DNA from: Brenneria corticis
Lineage (GTDB): Bacteria; Pseudomonadota; Gammaproteobacteria; Enterobacterales; Enterobacteriaceae
Direction of reading: 5' to 3'
Assembly (NCBI RefSeq): GCF_003115855.1
Contig: NZ_KZ819087.1
Location: 1 to 64,000, forward strand
Length of the DNA: 64,000 nt
A model generated the notes under the pieces. That model was given only the letters and a program-made list of their open reading frames with translations. It was not told the origin of the DNA and did not search any database. Both the position numbers and the translations under genes were made by a program. Shown here piece after piece: positions 33,767 through 42,914 of the stretch (positions within the stretch are counted from its first letter, which is position 1; each line of letters opens with the position of its first letter).

Positions 33767-36364
33767 ATGGGTAAAGCTCTCGTTATAGTTGAGTCCCCGG
33801 CAAAAGCCAAAACGATCAATAAGTATTTAGGCAATGACTACGTGGTTAAATCCAGCGTCGGTCATGTGCGCGATCTGCCGACCAGTGGCTCAGCCAGTAA
33901 AAAGAGCGCGGACTCAACCAAAGACAAAACCAAAAAAACCGTCAAAAAGGATGAGAAATCCGCGCTGGTGAACCGTATGGGCGTCGATCCCTATCACGGA
34001 TGGAAAGCCGATTACGAAATTCTGCCCGGTAAGGAAAAAGTGGTTTCCGAACTGAAAACGCTGGCGGAAAACGCCAGTCATATCTATCTGGCGACCGACC
34101 TTGACCGCGAAGGGGAAGCCATTGCCTGGCACCTGCGGGAAATCATCGGCGGCGACGATAAGCGTTTCAGCCGCGTGGTGTTTAACGAAATCACCAAGAA
34201 TGCGATCCGTCAGGCGTTTGAGAATCCGGACAAGCTGAATATCGACCGCGTCAACGCGCAGCAGGCCCGCCGTTTTATGGATCGGGTGGTGGGCTATATG
34301 GTTTCGCCGCTGCTGTGGAAAAAGATCGCCCGCGGCTTATCCGCCGGACGGGTGCAGTCGGTGGCGGTGCGGCTGGTGGTCGATCGCGAGCGTGAAATCA
34401 AGGCCTTTGTGCCGGAAGAGTACTGGGAACTGCATGCCGAGCTACTGGCGGGCAGCGACACCCAACTGCAGATGCAGGTCACGCATCATAACGGCAAGCC
34501 GTTCAAGCCGGTCAATAAAACCCAGACCCAGGCCGCCGTCAGCCTGTTGGAAAAGGCTGAATATGCGGTGGCGGAGCGGGAAGACAAACCCACCAGCAGC
34601 AAGCCGGGGGCGCCGTTTATTACCTCCACGCTGCAACAGGCCGCGAGCACCCGTTTAGGTTTCGGGGTGAAAAAAACCATGATGATGGCGCAACGGCTGT
34701 ATGAAGCGGGACACATCACCTATATGCGTACCGACTCGACCAACCTGAGCCAGGATGCGCTGAATATGGTGCGCGGCTATATCGGCGATGAATTCGGTAA
34801 ACGCTATCTGCCGGACGCCGCTAATCACTACAGCAGCAAAGAAAACTCGCAGGAAGCGCACGAAGCCATCCGACCTTCCGATGTGAAAGTGCTTGCCGAG
34901 CATCTTAAGGATATGGAAGCGGATGCGCAGAAGCTGTATCAACTGATCTGGCGGCAGTTTGTGGCCTGTCAGATGACGCCGGCGCAATACGATTCCACCA
35001 CGCTGATTGTTGAAGCGGCGGGTTATCAACTGCGCGCCAAAGGGCGCACCCTGCGTTTTGACGGCTGGACGAAAGTGATGCCGGCGCTGCGCAAAAATGA
35101 CGAAGACCGCACGTTGCCGACCGTCGCCGTCGGCGAGCGACTGGCGCTGCAGAAGCTGCTGCCGGGACAACATTTTACCAAGCCGCCCGCCCGCTACAGC
35201 GATGCGTCGCTGGTCAAGGAGCTGGAAAAACGCGGCATCGGCCGGCCGTCCACCTACGCCTCGATTATTTCCACCATTCAGGATCGCGGCTACGTTCGGG
35301 TGGAGAATCGTCGTTTCTATGCGGAAAAAATGGGCGAGATCGTCACCGACCGTCTGGAAGAAAACTTCCGTGAACTGATGAGCTACGATTTCACCGCGCG
35401 CATGGAAAGCAGCCTGGATCAGGTGGCGAATAATCAGGCGCAGTGGAAGGCGGTGCTGGACGCGTTTTTCGCCGAGTTCAGCCAGCAACTGGAAACGGCG
35501 GAGCAGGATCCTGAAAAAGGCGGTATGCGCCCCAACCAGATGGTTCTGACCAGTATCGACTGCCCGACCTGCGGACGCAAAATGGGTATCCGCACCGCCA
35601 GCACCGGGGTGTTCCTCGGCTGTTCGGGTTACGCGCTGCCGCCGAAAGAGCGTTGTAAAACCACCATCAACCTGATCCCGGAAGCGGAAGTGCTCAACGT
35701 GCTGGAAGGGGATGAGGCCGAAACCAATGCGCTGCGCGCGCGGCGGCGCTGTGCGAAATGCGGCACGGCGATGGACAGCTACCTGATTGATAATCAACGC
35801 AAGCTGCACGTCTGCGGCAACAACCCGGTGTGCGACGGCTATGAGATCGAAGCCGGCGAGTTCCGCATCAAAGGCTATGACGGCCCGGTGGTGGAGTGCG
35901 AAAAATGCGGCGCGGAAATGCATATGAAAATGGGTCGGTTCGGTAAATATATGGCCTGCACCAACGACGCCTGCAGCAACACGCGCAAAATTCTGCGCAA
36001 CGGCGAAGTGGCGCCGCCGAAAGAAGATCCGGTTCCATTGCCGGAGCTGCCGTGTGAAAAGTCAGATGCCTATTTCGTGTTGCGTGACGGCGCTGCCGGC
36101 GTTTTTCTGGCGGCCAATACGTTCCCGAAATCCCGCGAGACGCGCGCGCCGCTGGTAGAAGAGCTGAAACGCTTTAAAGATCGCCTGCCGGAGAAACTGC
36201 GTTACCTGGCGGATGCGCCGGTTGCCGATAAAGACGGCAACAAGACGGTGGTGCGCTTTAGCCGTAAGACCAAACAGCAATATGTCTCCTCGGAAAAAGA
36301 GGGCAAAGCGACCGGATGGTCGGCGTTCTATATTGACGGCAAGTGGGTGGAAGGCAAGAAATAG
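33767..36364 (+). CDS. topA: DNA topoisomerase I
   Basis: Relaxes negative supercoils by single-strand passage (type IA). The 865 residues start with the TOPRIM domain (KALVIVESPAKAKTINKYLG; DLDREGEAIAWHL). The active-site Tyr lies in ITYMRTDSTNLS near residue 320. Three C-terminal zinc ribbons follow, with cysteine pairs in CPTCGRKMG, CAKCGTAMDS and CEKCGAEMHM, and then a basic tail. Length is that of the enterobacterial enzyme. A terminator follows. Confidence 0.98.
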   Translation: MGKALVIVESPAKAKTINKYLGNDYVVKSSVGHVRDLPTSGSASKKSADSTKDKTKKTVKKDEKSALVNRMGVDPYHGWKADYEILPGKEKVVSELKTLAENASHIYLATDLDREGEAIAWHLREIIGGDDKRFSRVVFNEITKNAIRQAFENPDKLNIDRVNAQQARRFMDRVVGYMVSPLLWKKIARGLSAGRVQSVAVRLVVDREREIKAFVPEEYWELHAELLAGSDTQLQMQVTHHNGKPFKPVNKTQTQAAVSLLEKAEYAVAEREDKPTSSKPGAPFITSTLQQAASTRLGFGVKKTMMMAQRLYEAGHITYMRTDSTNLSQDALNMVRGYIGDEFGKRYLPDAANHYSSKENSQEAHEAIRPSDVKVLAEHLKDMEADAQKLYQLIWRQFVACQMTPAQYDSTTLIVEAAGYQLRAKGRTLRFDGWTKVMPALRKNDEDRTLPTVAVGERLALQKLLPGQHFTKPPARYSDASLVKELEKRGIGRPSTYASIISTIQDRGYVRVENRRFYAEKMGEIVTDRLEENFRELMSYDFTARMESSLDQVANNQAQWKAVLDAFFAEFSQQLETAEQDPEKGGMRPNQMVLTSIDCPTCGRKMGIRTASTGVFLGCSGYALPPKERCKTTINLIPEAEVLNVLEGDEAETNALRARRRCAKCGTAMDSYLIDNQRKLHVCGNNPVCDGYEIEAGEFRIKGYDGPVVECEKCGAEMHMKMGRFGKYMACTNDACSNTRKILRNGEVAPPKEDPVPLPELPCEKSDAYFVLRDGAAGVFLAANTFPKSRETRAPLVEELKRFKDRLPEKLRYLADAPVADKDGNKTVVRFSRKTKQQYVSSEKEGKATGWSAFYIDGKWVEGKK

Positions 36365-36391
36365 CGACGCCTTTGCCGCTTATTGCGTACC

Positions 36392-36420
36392 AAGCCAGCC
36401 TTTTTAGGCTGGCTTTTTTG
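36392..36420 (+). terminator. topA terminator
   Basis: AAGCCAGCC (36392-36400) and GGCTGGCTT (36407-36415) form a perfect stem, followed by a T tract, 28 bases after the topA stop. Confidence 0.88.
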
Positions 36421-36720
36421 ATCTGGGTAAGGAGAGCGCGATTTATCCGAGAGGATAATCATCCGCTGCGATACCCTCTGTTCTTGCGCGTGGCGGCGTG
36501 TTGGCTTCTTGCGCCATCGGTGATAATTTTCCTGAACCGACGCTTTCTTGCGCTACACCATCCGATGGTGGTTATATAAAAACTATTTTTATGATTAAAT
36601 GACATTAATTGATGAGAATATGCACCAGATGACAATGGTGCAACAGCATATTTCAGAAAAGGGAACATCGTCAGAATTTTGGATGCCGTGCGCACAATTC
36701 AATTAATAATGGGATAAATT
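36421..36720 (+). promoter_or_regulatory. Upstream region of cysB
   Basis: About 300 bases without a gene, becoming AT-rich towards cysB. CysB represses its own gene in E. coli and binds a poorly conserved sequence, so I cannot point to its site. A small hairpin (CACCATCCGATGGTGG) lies near 36557. No -10/-35 pair stands out. Confidence 0.35.
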
Positions 36721-37695
36721 ATGAAACTGCAACAGCTTCGTTATATTGTTGAAGTTGTTAATCACAACCTGAATGTTTCTTCTACCGCAGAAGGGTTGTA
36801 CACCTCTCAACCTGGCATCAGCAAACAGGTCAGAATGTTAGAGGATGAGCTGGGAATTCAGATCTTTGCCCGCAGCGGCAAGCATCTGACGCAGGTGACG
36901 CCGGCCGGACAGGAAGTCATTCGTATTGCGCGTGAAGTCCTGTCAAAAGTTGACGCCATCAAGGCCGTCGCCGGGGAGCATACCTACCCGGATAAAGGCT
37001 CGCTGTATGTCGCCACCACCCATACCCAGGCGCGCTATGCGTTACCCAGCGTGATTAAAGGGTTTATCGAGCGTTACCCACGGGTATCGCTGCATATGCA
37101 TCAGGGGTCGCCGACGCAGATTGCGGAAGCCGTGTCCAAGGGAACGGCGGATTTCGCCATCGCCACCGAGGCGCTGCATCTCTATGATGATTTGATCATG
37201 CTGCCGTGTTACCACTGGAATCGCGCCGTGGTGGTGAAACCGGACCATCCGCTGGCCTCGAAGACCGATATCACCATCGAAGAGCTGGCCGCTTATCCGA
37301 TAGTGACCTACACTTTCGGCTTTACCGGGCGTTCGGAGCTGGATACGGCCTTTAACCGCGCCGGACTGACGCCGCGCATCGTGTTTACCGCTACGGACGC
37401 CGACGTGATTAAAACCTATGTCCGTCTGGGGCTGGGGGTCGGGGTGATCGCCAATATGGCGGTGGATCCGCAGATAGAAACGGATCTGGTGACCCTCAAC
37501 GCGAACGGCATTTTCAGCTACAGCACCACCAAAATCGGCTTCCGCCGCAGCACCTTCCTGCGCAGTTATATGTATGACTTTATTCAGCGGTTCGCGCCGC
37601 ACCTGACGCGCGACGTGGTGGATAGCGCGGTGGCGCTGCGTTCCAATGACGAAATCGAAGCGATGTTTAAAGATATCGCGCTGCCGGTGAAGTAA
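36721..37695 (+). CDS. cysB: LysR-type regulator CysB
   Basis: Activates the cysteine regulon when N-acetylserine is present and sulfur is limiting. The 324 residues have an N-terminal winged helix (QQLRYIVEVVNHNLNVSSTAEGLYTSQPGISKQVR shortened here to its place at 4-38) and an inducer-binding domain with TTHTQARYALPSVIKGF and TYTFGFTGRSELD. It is nearly collinear with E. coli CysB. It is a single gene with its own promoter region. Confidence 0.97.
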   Translation: MKLQQLRYIVEVVNHNLNVSSTAEGLYTSQPGISKQVRMLEDELGIQIFARSGKHLTQVTPAGQEVIRIAREVLSKVDAIKAVAGEHTYPDKGSLYVATTHTQARYALPSVIKGFIERYPRVSLHMHQGSPTQIAEAVSKGTADFAIATEALHLYDDLIMLPCYHWNRAVVVKPDHPLASKTDITIEELAAYPIVTYTFGFTGRSELDTAFNRAGLTPRIVFTATDADVIKTYVRLGLGVGVIANMAVDPQIETDLVTLNANGIFSYSTTKIGFRRSTFLRSYMYDFIQRFAPHLTRDVVDSAVALRSNDEIEAMFKDIALPVK

Positions 37696-37720
37696 GACAG
37701 CCGGGCGCGATGGCAGCGTG

Positions 37721-37740
37721 ATGCCCGCTCAGGCGGGCAT
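37721..37740. terminator. Hairpin between cysB and nth
   Basis: ATGCCCGC (37721-37728) pairs with GCGGGCAT (37733-37740) across a 4-base loop in the convergent gap. No T tract of note follows in either direction, so it is a weak terminator candidate. Confidence 0.4.
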
Positions 37741-37744
37741 TCGC

Positions 37745-38380
37745 TCAGGCGTAAACCTTATCCTTGTATTCGCACAGGTCTTCAATCAGGCAGGAGCCGC
37801 AGCGCGGCTTACGAGCGATGCAGGTGTATCGTCCGTGCAGGATCAGCCAGTGGTGGCAATCAACCTTGAATTCGGCCGGCACCACCTTAAGCAGCTTTTC
37901 TTCAACCTGTTCGACGTTTTTGCCCGGCGCGAAGCCGGTGCGGTTACAGACGCGGAAAATATGCGTATCCACGGCGATGGTCGGCCAGCCGAACGCGGTA
38001 TTGAGCACCACGTTGGCGGTTTTGCGGCCCACGCCGGGCAAGGCTTCCAGCGCCGCGCGATCTTCCGGCACCTGGCCGTGGTGCCGTTCTATCAGGATGC
38101 GGCAGGTTTTAATCACATTTTCGGCTTTACCGTTAAACAGGCCGATGGTCTTGATATAGGCTTTTACGCCCTCGACGCCCAGCGCCAGCATGGCCTCCGG
38201 GGTGTTCGCCACGGGGTAGAGCCTGGCGGTCGCCTTATTGACGCTGACGTCGGTCGCCTGCGCGGAAAGCAAAACCGCAATCAGCAGTTCAAACGGCGTG
38301 GTGAATTTCAGCTCCGTCGTGGGGTGGGGGTTATTGGCGCGCAGCCGGCTTAAAATCTCAATCCGTTTGAGTTTATTCAT
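37745..38380 (-). CDS. nth: Endonuclease III
   Basis: A DNA glycosylase and AP lyase that removes oxidised pyrimidines. The 211 residues carry the helix-hairpin-helix LPGVGRKTANVVLN with the catalytic Lys, the Asp in VDTHIFRV, and the C-terminal [4Fe-4S] ligands C-x6-C-x2-C-x5-C (CIARKPRCGSCLIEDLC). Its start overlaps the rsxE stop by four bases, so it is the last gene of the rsxABCDGE-nth operon, as in E. coli. Confidence 0.98.
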   Translation of the reverse strand: MNKLKRIEILSRLRANNPHPTTELKFTTPFELLIAVLLSAQATDVSVNKATARLYPVANTPEAMLALGVEGVKAYIKTIGLFNGKAENVIKTCRILIERHHGQVPEDRAALEALPGVGRKTANVVLNTAFGWPTIAVDTHIFRVCNRTGFAPGKNVEQVEEKLLKVVPAEFKVDCHHWLILHGRYTCIARKPRCGSCLIEDLCEYKDKVYA

Positions 38381-39078
38381 AACGTTTCCCTGGCTACTCC
38401 CGTCGATGCGGCTTTTACCTCTGTCGCCGTTTTAACCTTGCGCTGTTTCATTTTTTCATCAATCAGATATTTTGCCGCCAGCATCAGCCCCAGTCCGATA
38501 AAGGCGCCGGGAGGCAGCATGGCGAGCAGGAACGGCGACTCCAGATGCATAACCTCGATGCGCAAGGCTTTGGCCCAGTCCCCCAGCAATAAATCGGCGC
38601 CGTCGAATAAGGTGCCGTTGCCGAGAACCTCGCGCAGGGCGCCTAAGACAAACAGGGCGCTGGTGGCTCCCAGCCCCATAGCCAGCCCGTCCACCGCCGA
38701 AAGCCCCACCGGATTTTTAGAGGCATAAGCCTCCGCGCGGCCGATAACGATACAGTTGGTGGCGATGAGCGGAATAAAGATGCCCAGCGACTGGTACAGC
38801 CCGTAGGCGTAAGCGTTGATCAGCATTTGTACCGTACTGACCACCGCGGCGATCAGCATCACGTAAATCGGGATCCGGATTTCAGCCGGCGCCCAGCGCC
38901 GCAGCGCGGAAACGGCGACGTTGGTGAGAACCAGCACCAGCGTCGTCGCCAGTCCCAACCCCAGGGCGTTGGTGGCGGTCGAGGAGACCGCCAGCAGGGG
39001 GCACAGCCCGAGCAACTGCACCAGCGCCGAGTTGTTTTTCCACAATCCCTGAATCAGAAGATGTTTGGCTTCACTCAT
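38377..39078 (-). CDS. rsxE: Electron transport complex subunit RsxE
   Basis: A membrane subunit (RnfE/NqrD family) of the Rsx complex, which in E. coli keeps SoxR reduced. The 233 residues have about six helices, with LLGLCPLLAVSSTATNALGLG near the N-terminus and LPPGAFIGLGLMLAAKYLIDE near the C-terminus. RsxA and RsxE are inverted-topology paralogues that hold a shared Fe centre. It overlaps rsxG and nth by four bases on each side. Confidence 0.96.
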   Translation of the reverse strand: MSEAKHLLIQGLWKNNSALVQLLGLCPLLAVSSTATNALGLGLATTLVLVLTNVAVSALRRWAPAEIRIPIYVMLIAAVVSTVQMLINAYAYGLYQSLGIFIPLIATNCIVIGRAEAYASKNPVGLSAVDGLAMGLGATSALFVLGALREVLGNGTLFDGADLLLGDWAKALRIEVMHLESPFLLAMLPPGAFIGLGLMLAAKYLIDEKMKQRKVKTATEVKAASTGVARETL

Positions 39079-39704
39079 TGATTCTCTCCACAGGCGGGCA
39101 GGGAATTAAGCTGCGGCGGCAGCGTTTTCAGGTATAGCGCGCTGCGTTTTACGCTGTTTATCACGGCGCGCGGCGTAATGGTGGCGCCGGTAAACTGATC
39201 GAACGCGCCGCCCTCTTTTTTCACTGCCCAACGGGCATCATCGCTATTTTGCACGCTTTGGCCGCTAAAGCGCGTAATCCAGTCTGAAATGCGCACCTCA
39301 ATCTTATCTCCCAATCCCGGCGTTTCGTGATGTTCGGTAACGCGGGCGCCCAGCACGTTGCCGTTGAAATCGGCGCCGATCAGTAAGTAGATGGCGCCGG
39401 AGTAGCCGTCCGGGGCAATACTTTCCACCGCCGCCGCGACGGGCGCGCCGTCTTTGCGGGCAATGAAAACCCGCTGGTCTGAGGCGGCGCCAAGCGCCGA
39501 ATCAGTGACGATGTAACATTCCCGCTGCATGTCATTGTCGTATAACTCGGCGGGAACCACTTGATCCAACAGCCTCTTTTGCTGCAATGCCGTCTGCTGC
39601 GCGATGGTCGGCGCGGTCAGGCTGTTGACCACGGCGGTAAGCGCGGTGGTGCCGGCGGCGAAAATGGCCAGCGTGGTCGCATGGCGGCGCATCGTGGCGA
39701 ACAT
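39075..39704 (-). CDS. rsxG: Electron transport complex subunit RsxG
   Basis: A single-pass subunit with a covalently bound FMN facing the periplasm. The 209 residues have an N-terminal membrane helix (TLAIFAAGTTALTAVV) and the flavinylation motif TGATIT near residue 175. GVRVTEHHETPGLGDKIE-type residues (here ARVTEHHETPGLGDKIE) form the conserved FMN-binding domain. It lies between rsxD and rsxE. Confidence 0.96.
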   Translation of the reverse strand: MFATMRRHATTLAIFAAGTTALTAVVNSLTAPTIAQQTALQQKRLLDQVVPAELYDNDMQRECYIVTDSALGAASDQRVFIARKDGAPVAAAVESIAPDGYSGAIYLLIGADFNGNVLGARVTEHHETPGLGDKIEVRISDWITRFSGQSVQNSDDARWAVKKEGGAFDQFTGATITPRAVINSVKRSALYLKTLPPQLNSLPACGENQ

Positions 39705-39713
39705 GATAACTCC

Positions 39714-40769
39714 TTAGCGATGATGGCCGTAAGCGCGCGGCTTGGTGTAATAATCAATCAGCGGCACGGTGATATTCGCCAGCAATACCGCAAAGGCGAC
39801 ACCGTCAGGATAACCGCCGTAGGTTCTGATTAGCCAGACCAGCAGGCCGATCAGCGCGCCGAAAATCAGCCGGCCTCGATTGGTGGTGGAGGCGGTAACC
39901 GGGTCGGTGGCGATAAAAAACGCCCCCAGCATGGTGGCGCCGGAAAGCAGGTGTAGCAGCGGCGGCGCGCATTTTTCCGGCGACAGTATCCAGCCCAGCG
40001 AGGCGCATAACGTCAGCGTCAGCAGAAAGCTGACCGGGATATGCCAGCGGATGGTTCCCCGTTGCAGCAGGAATAGCCCGCCAAGCAGAAAACCGAGGTT
40101 AACCCACTGCCAGCCCATCCCGGCCAGGGTAGTGGAAAATAGCGGCTGCTGAAGAATATCTTCGGGTGAATGGCCCGAACGCAACGAGGTTTTAAAGGTA
40201 TCCAGCGGGGTCGCCTGGCTGACGCCGTCAACCGTTTGCATCAGCTGTGACACCGTATGTCCCGCCGACGTATGCCCGCTAAAAATGGTCAGCAGCGTAT
40301 CGTGGAAGCTGAGGGGCAGGCTTTGCAGCGCCGCGGGGGGCAACCAGCTGGTCATCTGCACCGGAAAGGAGATCAGCAGTACCACATAGCCAATCATCGC
40401 CGGATTAAATGGATTCTGGCCCAGGCCGCCGTATAGCTGCTTGGCGATGACGATGGCGAACGCGGTCCCGATCACCACCATCCACCAGGGCGCCAGCGGC
40501 GGCAGGCTGATGCCGAGCAGAATCGCGGTCAACAGCGCCGAATTGTCGGCCAGCGCGGTGCGAACGTTAAACTTTCTGAGTGACAATGTCACTGATTCGG
40601 TAATCAGGGCGGTAGCCGCCGCCAGCAATACCTGAATCAGATTGCCGTAACCAAAGAAATAATACTGCGCCAGCATGCCGGGAATACAGGCAACGATCAC
40701 CAGCAGCATAATGCGCTGAGTGCGCTGCTGATTATGCGTAAACGGTGAACTCGCGATCTTGAAAGCCAT
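39714..40769 (-). CDS. rsxD: Electron transport complex subunit RsxD
   Basis: A polytopic membrane subunit of the Rnf/Rsx complex with a covalent FMN. The 351 residues contain about nine to ten helices. The flavin attachment segment FIATDPVTASTTNRGRL is visible, as are NPFNPAMIGYVVLLISFP and the C-terminal YGGYPDGVAFAVLLANI. It lies directly after rsxC with no gap and 9 bases before rsxG. Confidence 0.96.
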   Translation of the reverse strand: MAFKIASSPFTHNQQRTQRIMLLVIVACIPGMLAQYYFFGYGNLIQVLLAAATALITESVTLSLRKFNVRTALADNSALLTAILLGISLPPLAPWWMVVIGTAFAIVIAKQLYGGLGQNPFNPAMIGYVVLLISFPVQMTSWLPPAALQSLPLSFHDTLLTIFSGHTSAGHTVSQLMQTVDGVSQATPLDTFKTSLRSGHSPEDILQQPLFSTTLAGMGWQWVNLGFLLGGLFLLQRGTIRWHIPVSFLLTLTLCASLGWILSPEKCAPPLLHLLSGATMLGAFFIATDPVTASTTNRGRLIFGALIGLLVWLIRTYGGYPDGVAFAVLLANITVPLIDYYTKPRAYGHHR

Positions 40770-42914
40770 TTATTCCTCTTGAGACTTCGATAAAGCTTGG
40801 GCGGCCTTGCGGGCTTTCACCCGTTCGATGGCCGCGGCGACGGCGGCTTTACGCGGGTCGACCGGCTCTGTTGTTGCGTCGGCTGTTTCGGGCGCCGCAG
40901 CCGGCGGCGGGGCGCCGTTGGCCTGCGCCTGCTGGGCGGCCTTGCGGGCTTTCACCCGCTCGATGGCCGCGGCGACGGCGGCTTTACGCGGGTCGACCGG
41001 CTCTGTTGTTGCGTCGGCTGTTTCGGGCGCCGCAGCCGGCGGCGGGGCGCCGTTGGCCTGCGCCTGCTGGGCGGCCTTGCGGGCTTTCACCCGTTCGATG
41101 GCCGCGGCGACGGCGGCTTTGCGCGGGTCGACCGGCTCAACTGCTGCGTCGGCTGTTTCGGGCGCCGCAGCCGGCGGCGGGGCGCCGTCGGCCTGCGCCT
41201 GCTGGGCGGCCTTGCGGGCTTTCACCCGTTCGATGGCCGCGGCGACGGCGTCTTTGCGCGGGTCGGCGGCCTCTGAGGAGACGGCCTGATTGGCTCGCGC
41301 CTGTGCCTTGCGGGCGGCGCGGGCGGCAATCACCGCGCTGTTATCCGGCTGCTGGCCGGGCACGATCTCAATAATCGATTGGGCGGGGGCTTGTTCCGCC
41401 GACTGCTTATTGCGTATTCTTTCCAGCGCCGCCTGAACGGCCTGCTTGTCGCCGTTGGTCACGCCGGCGGCGGCCTGCTTATGCCGCTGTTCGCGCGCCA
41501 GTTTTTCACGTTCAAGCCGCGCCTGTTTGGCCTCAAAACGAATCTTGGCCTGCGCCGCGCGCCGCGCTTCCTCGTCGCTGGCGCGGATTTCCGCCTTTTC
41601 CTGACGGTAATACTGCACCAGCGGGATATTGCTGGGGCAAACATAGGCGCAGGCGCCGCATTCGATACAGTCGAACAGATGGTGATCGCGCGCTTTTTCA
41701 TGCTCCTGCCCGCGGCTGAACCAGTACAGCTGCTGCGGCAATAATCCTGCCGGACAGGCATCGGCGCATTTGCTGCAGCGGATACAGGACTGCTCTTTGG
41801 CCACCGGTTCGATTTCCGCCTCCGACGGCGCAAGAATACAGTTGCTGATTTTAACCACCGGCACATCCAGCGAGGGCAGCGTAAACCCCATCAGCGGACC
41901 GCCCATCACCACCATCGGCCGATGAGTGGCGTGGAATCCGGCGTGTTTCAGCAAATGGCGTATCGGGGTGCCCAACCGCGCCCAGACGTTTCCCGGCTGG
42001 CGCAATGCTTCGCCGGTCAGCGTCACCACCCGCTCGGTAAGCGGTTCGCCGTCGATAACGGCGCGCTTGATGGCAAAGACGGTGCCGACGTTCTGCATCA
42101 GTACGCCGATCGTCGCGGAGTGTTTGCCGAAGGGAACTTCCTTGCCCGTCAGAATCTTGGTGAGCTGTTTGGCGCCGCCGGAAGGGTATTTGGTCGGGAT
42201 AACGCGCAACAGGATATCGCCACGCGAATGCAGCGCCTGACGCAGCGCCGCAACGGCCTCGGGCTTGTTATCCTCGATGCCCAGCAGGATGCGCTGCGGC
42301 TGTAGCAGATAGGCTAGAATATCGATGCCCTGAACGATTTCGTCCGCGTGCTCCTGCATCAAACGATCGTCCGCGGTGATGTAGGGCTCACACTCGGCGG
42401 CGTTGATAATCAGGGTTTCGATGCCGCGCATGCCGCCCTGCAATTTGGCGGCGGTGGGAAACCCCGCGCCGCCCAAGCCGGCAATCCCGGCCTGATGCAG
42501 ATGGGCGAGCAGGGCCGCCGCGGAGTGCTGGCGGTAATCGCTCAAGGAACGGCGCTCACACCAGCGGTCTTCGCCATCGGCGGTGAGGATCACGCTCAAC
42601 TCCGGCAGGGCGGACGGATGCGCCGTCATATGCTGACGAATGGCGCTTACCGTGCCCGACGTCGGCGCATGGACGGGCAGCGTCCGGCCTTTTCCCAGGG
42701 TGAGCGGCTGGCCGCGCAGCACCCGGTCGCCAACCTGCACGCACAACTCGCCTTCCGGCCCGAGATGTTGTTTGAGCGGAATAATAAACTGCTCCGCCAG
42801 CGGTATGGCGCGCAGCGGAACCTGACTGGACTGCGTTTTCATTTCCGGCGGATGAATTCCGCCGTTGAAGTCCCAGATCCGATCTTTTCTCAGGGAGGCA
42901 AACAGCTTAAGCAT
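40770..42914 (-). CDS. rsxC: Electron transport complex subunit RsxC
   Basis: The peripheral NADH-dehydrogenase-type subunit that brings electrons into the complex. The 714 residues have an N-terminal RnfC domain with Gly-rich NADH and FMN regions (GLGGAGFPTAAKL; NAAECEPYITADDRLM), an SLBB region, and two [4Fe-4S] sites in CIRCSKCADACP and CIECGACAYVCP (about 370-425). A long Ala/Lys/Glu-rich tail follows (about 440-714). The last 160 residues are 45-residue tandem repeats of DPRKAAVAAAIERVKARKAA type. The tail varies in length in this family and is probably a flexible coiled coil. Confidence 0.96.
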   Translation of the reverse strand: MLKLFASLRKDRIWDFNGGIHPPEMKTQSSQVPLRAIPLAEQFIIPLKQHLGPEGELCVQVGDRVLRGQPLTLGKGRTLPVHAPTSGTVSAIRQHMTAHPSALPELSVILTADGEDRWCERRSLSDYRQHSAAALLAHLHQAGIAGLGGAGFPTAAKLQGGMRGIETLIINAAECEPYITADDRLMQEHADEIVQGIDILAYLLQPQRILLGIEDNKPEAVAALRQALHSRGDILLRVIPTKYPSGGAKQLTKILTGKEVPFGKHSATIGVLMQNVGTVFAIKRAVIDGEPLTERVVTLTGEALRQPGNVWARLGTPIRHLLKHAGFHATHRPMVVMGGPLMGFTLPSLDVPVVKISNCILAPSEAEIEPVAKEQSCIRCSKCADACPAGLLPQQLYWFSRGQEHEKARDHHLFDCIECGACAYVCPSNIPLVQYYRQEKAEIRASDEEARRAAQAKIRFEAKQARLEREKLAREQRHKQAAAGVTNGDKQAVQAALERIRNKQSAEQAPAQSIIEIVPGQQPDNSAVIAARAARKAQARANQAVSSEAADPRKDAVAAAIERVKARKAAQQAQADGAPPPAAAPETADAAVEPVDPRKAAVAAAIERVKARKAAQQAQANGAPPPAAAPETADATTEPVDPRKAAVAAAIERVKARKAAQQAQANGAPPPAAAPETADATTEPVDPRKAAVAAAIERVKARKAAQALSKSQEE
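40801..41275 (-). repeat. 135-bp tandem repeat inside rsxC
   Basis: Units begin at 40801, 40936, 41071 and 41206 with a constant period of 135 bases (45 codons); the fourth unit is partial. The DNA copies are almost identical, including silent positions, which suggests recent duplication or gene conversion. The encoded unit is about DPRKAAVAAAIERVKARKAA followed by a Gln/Ala/Pro linker. Reading frame is kept, so unit number can change without inactivating RsxC. Confidence 0.95.

Noticed and set aside
34655..35923. 422-codon minus-strand frame inside topA
   Set aside because: Fully antisense to the conserved topoisomerase I domains, with His/Arg-rich low-complexity composition typical of shadow frames in GC-rich DNA.
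40801..41275. CRISPR-like periodic repeats
   Set aside because: The period is 135 bases with no unique spacers, and the array is in frame within rsxC, so it is a coding tandem repeat.
40797..41374. Overlapping plus-strand reading frames of 159-167 codons across the rsxC tail
   Set aside because: They are antisense shadows of the GC-rich 135-bp repeats. They have no ribosome-binding site, and their sequence only mirrors the repeat.
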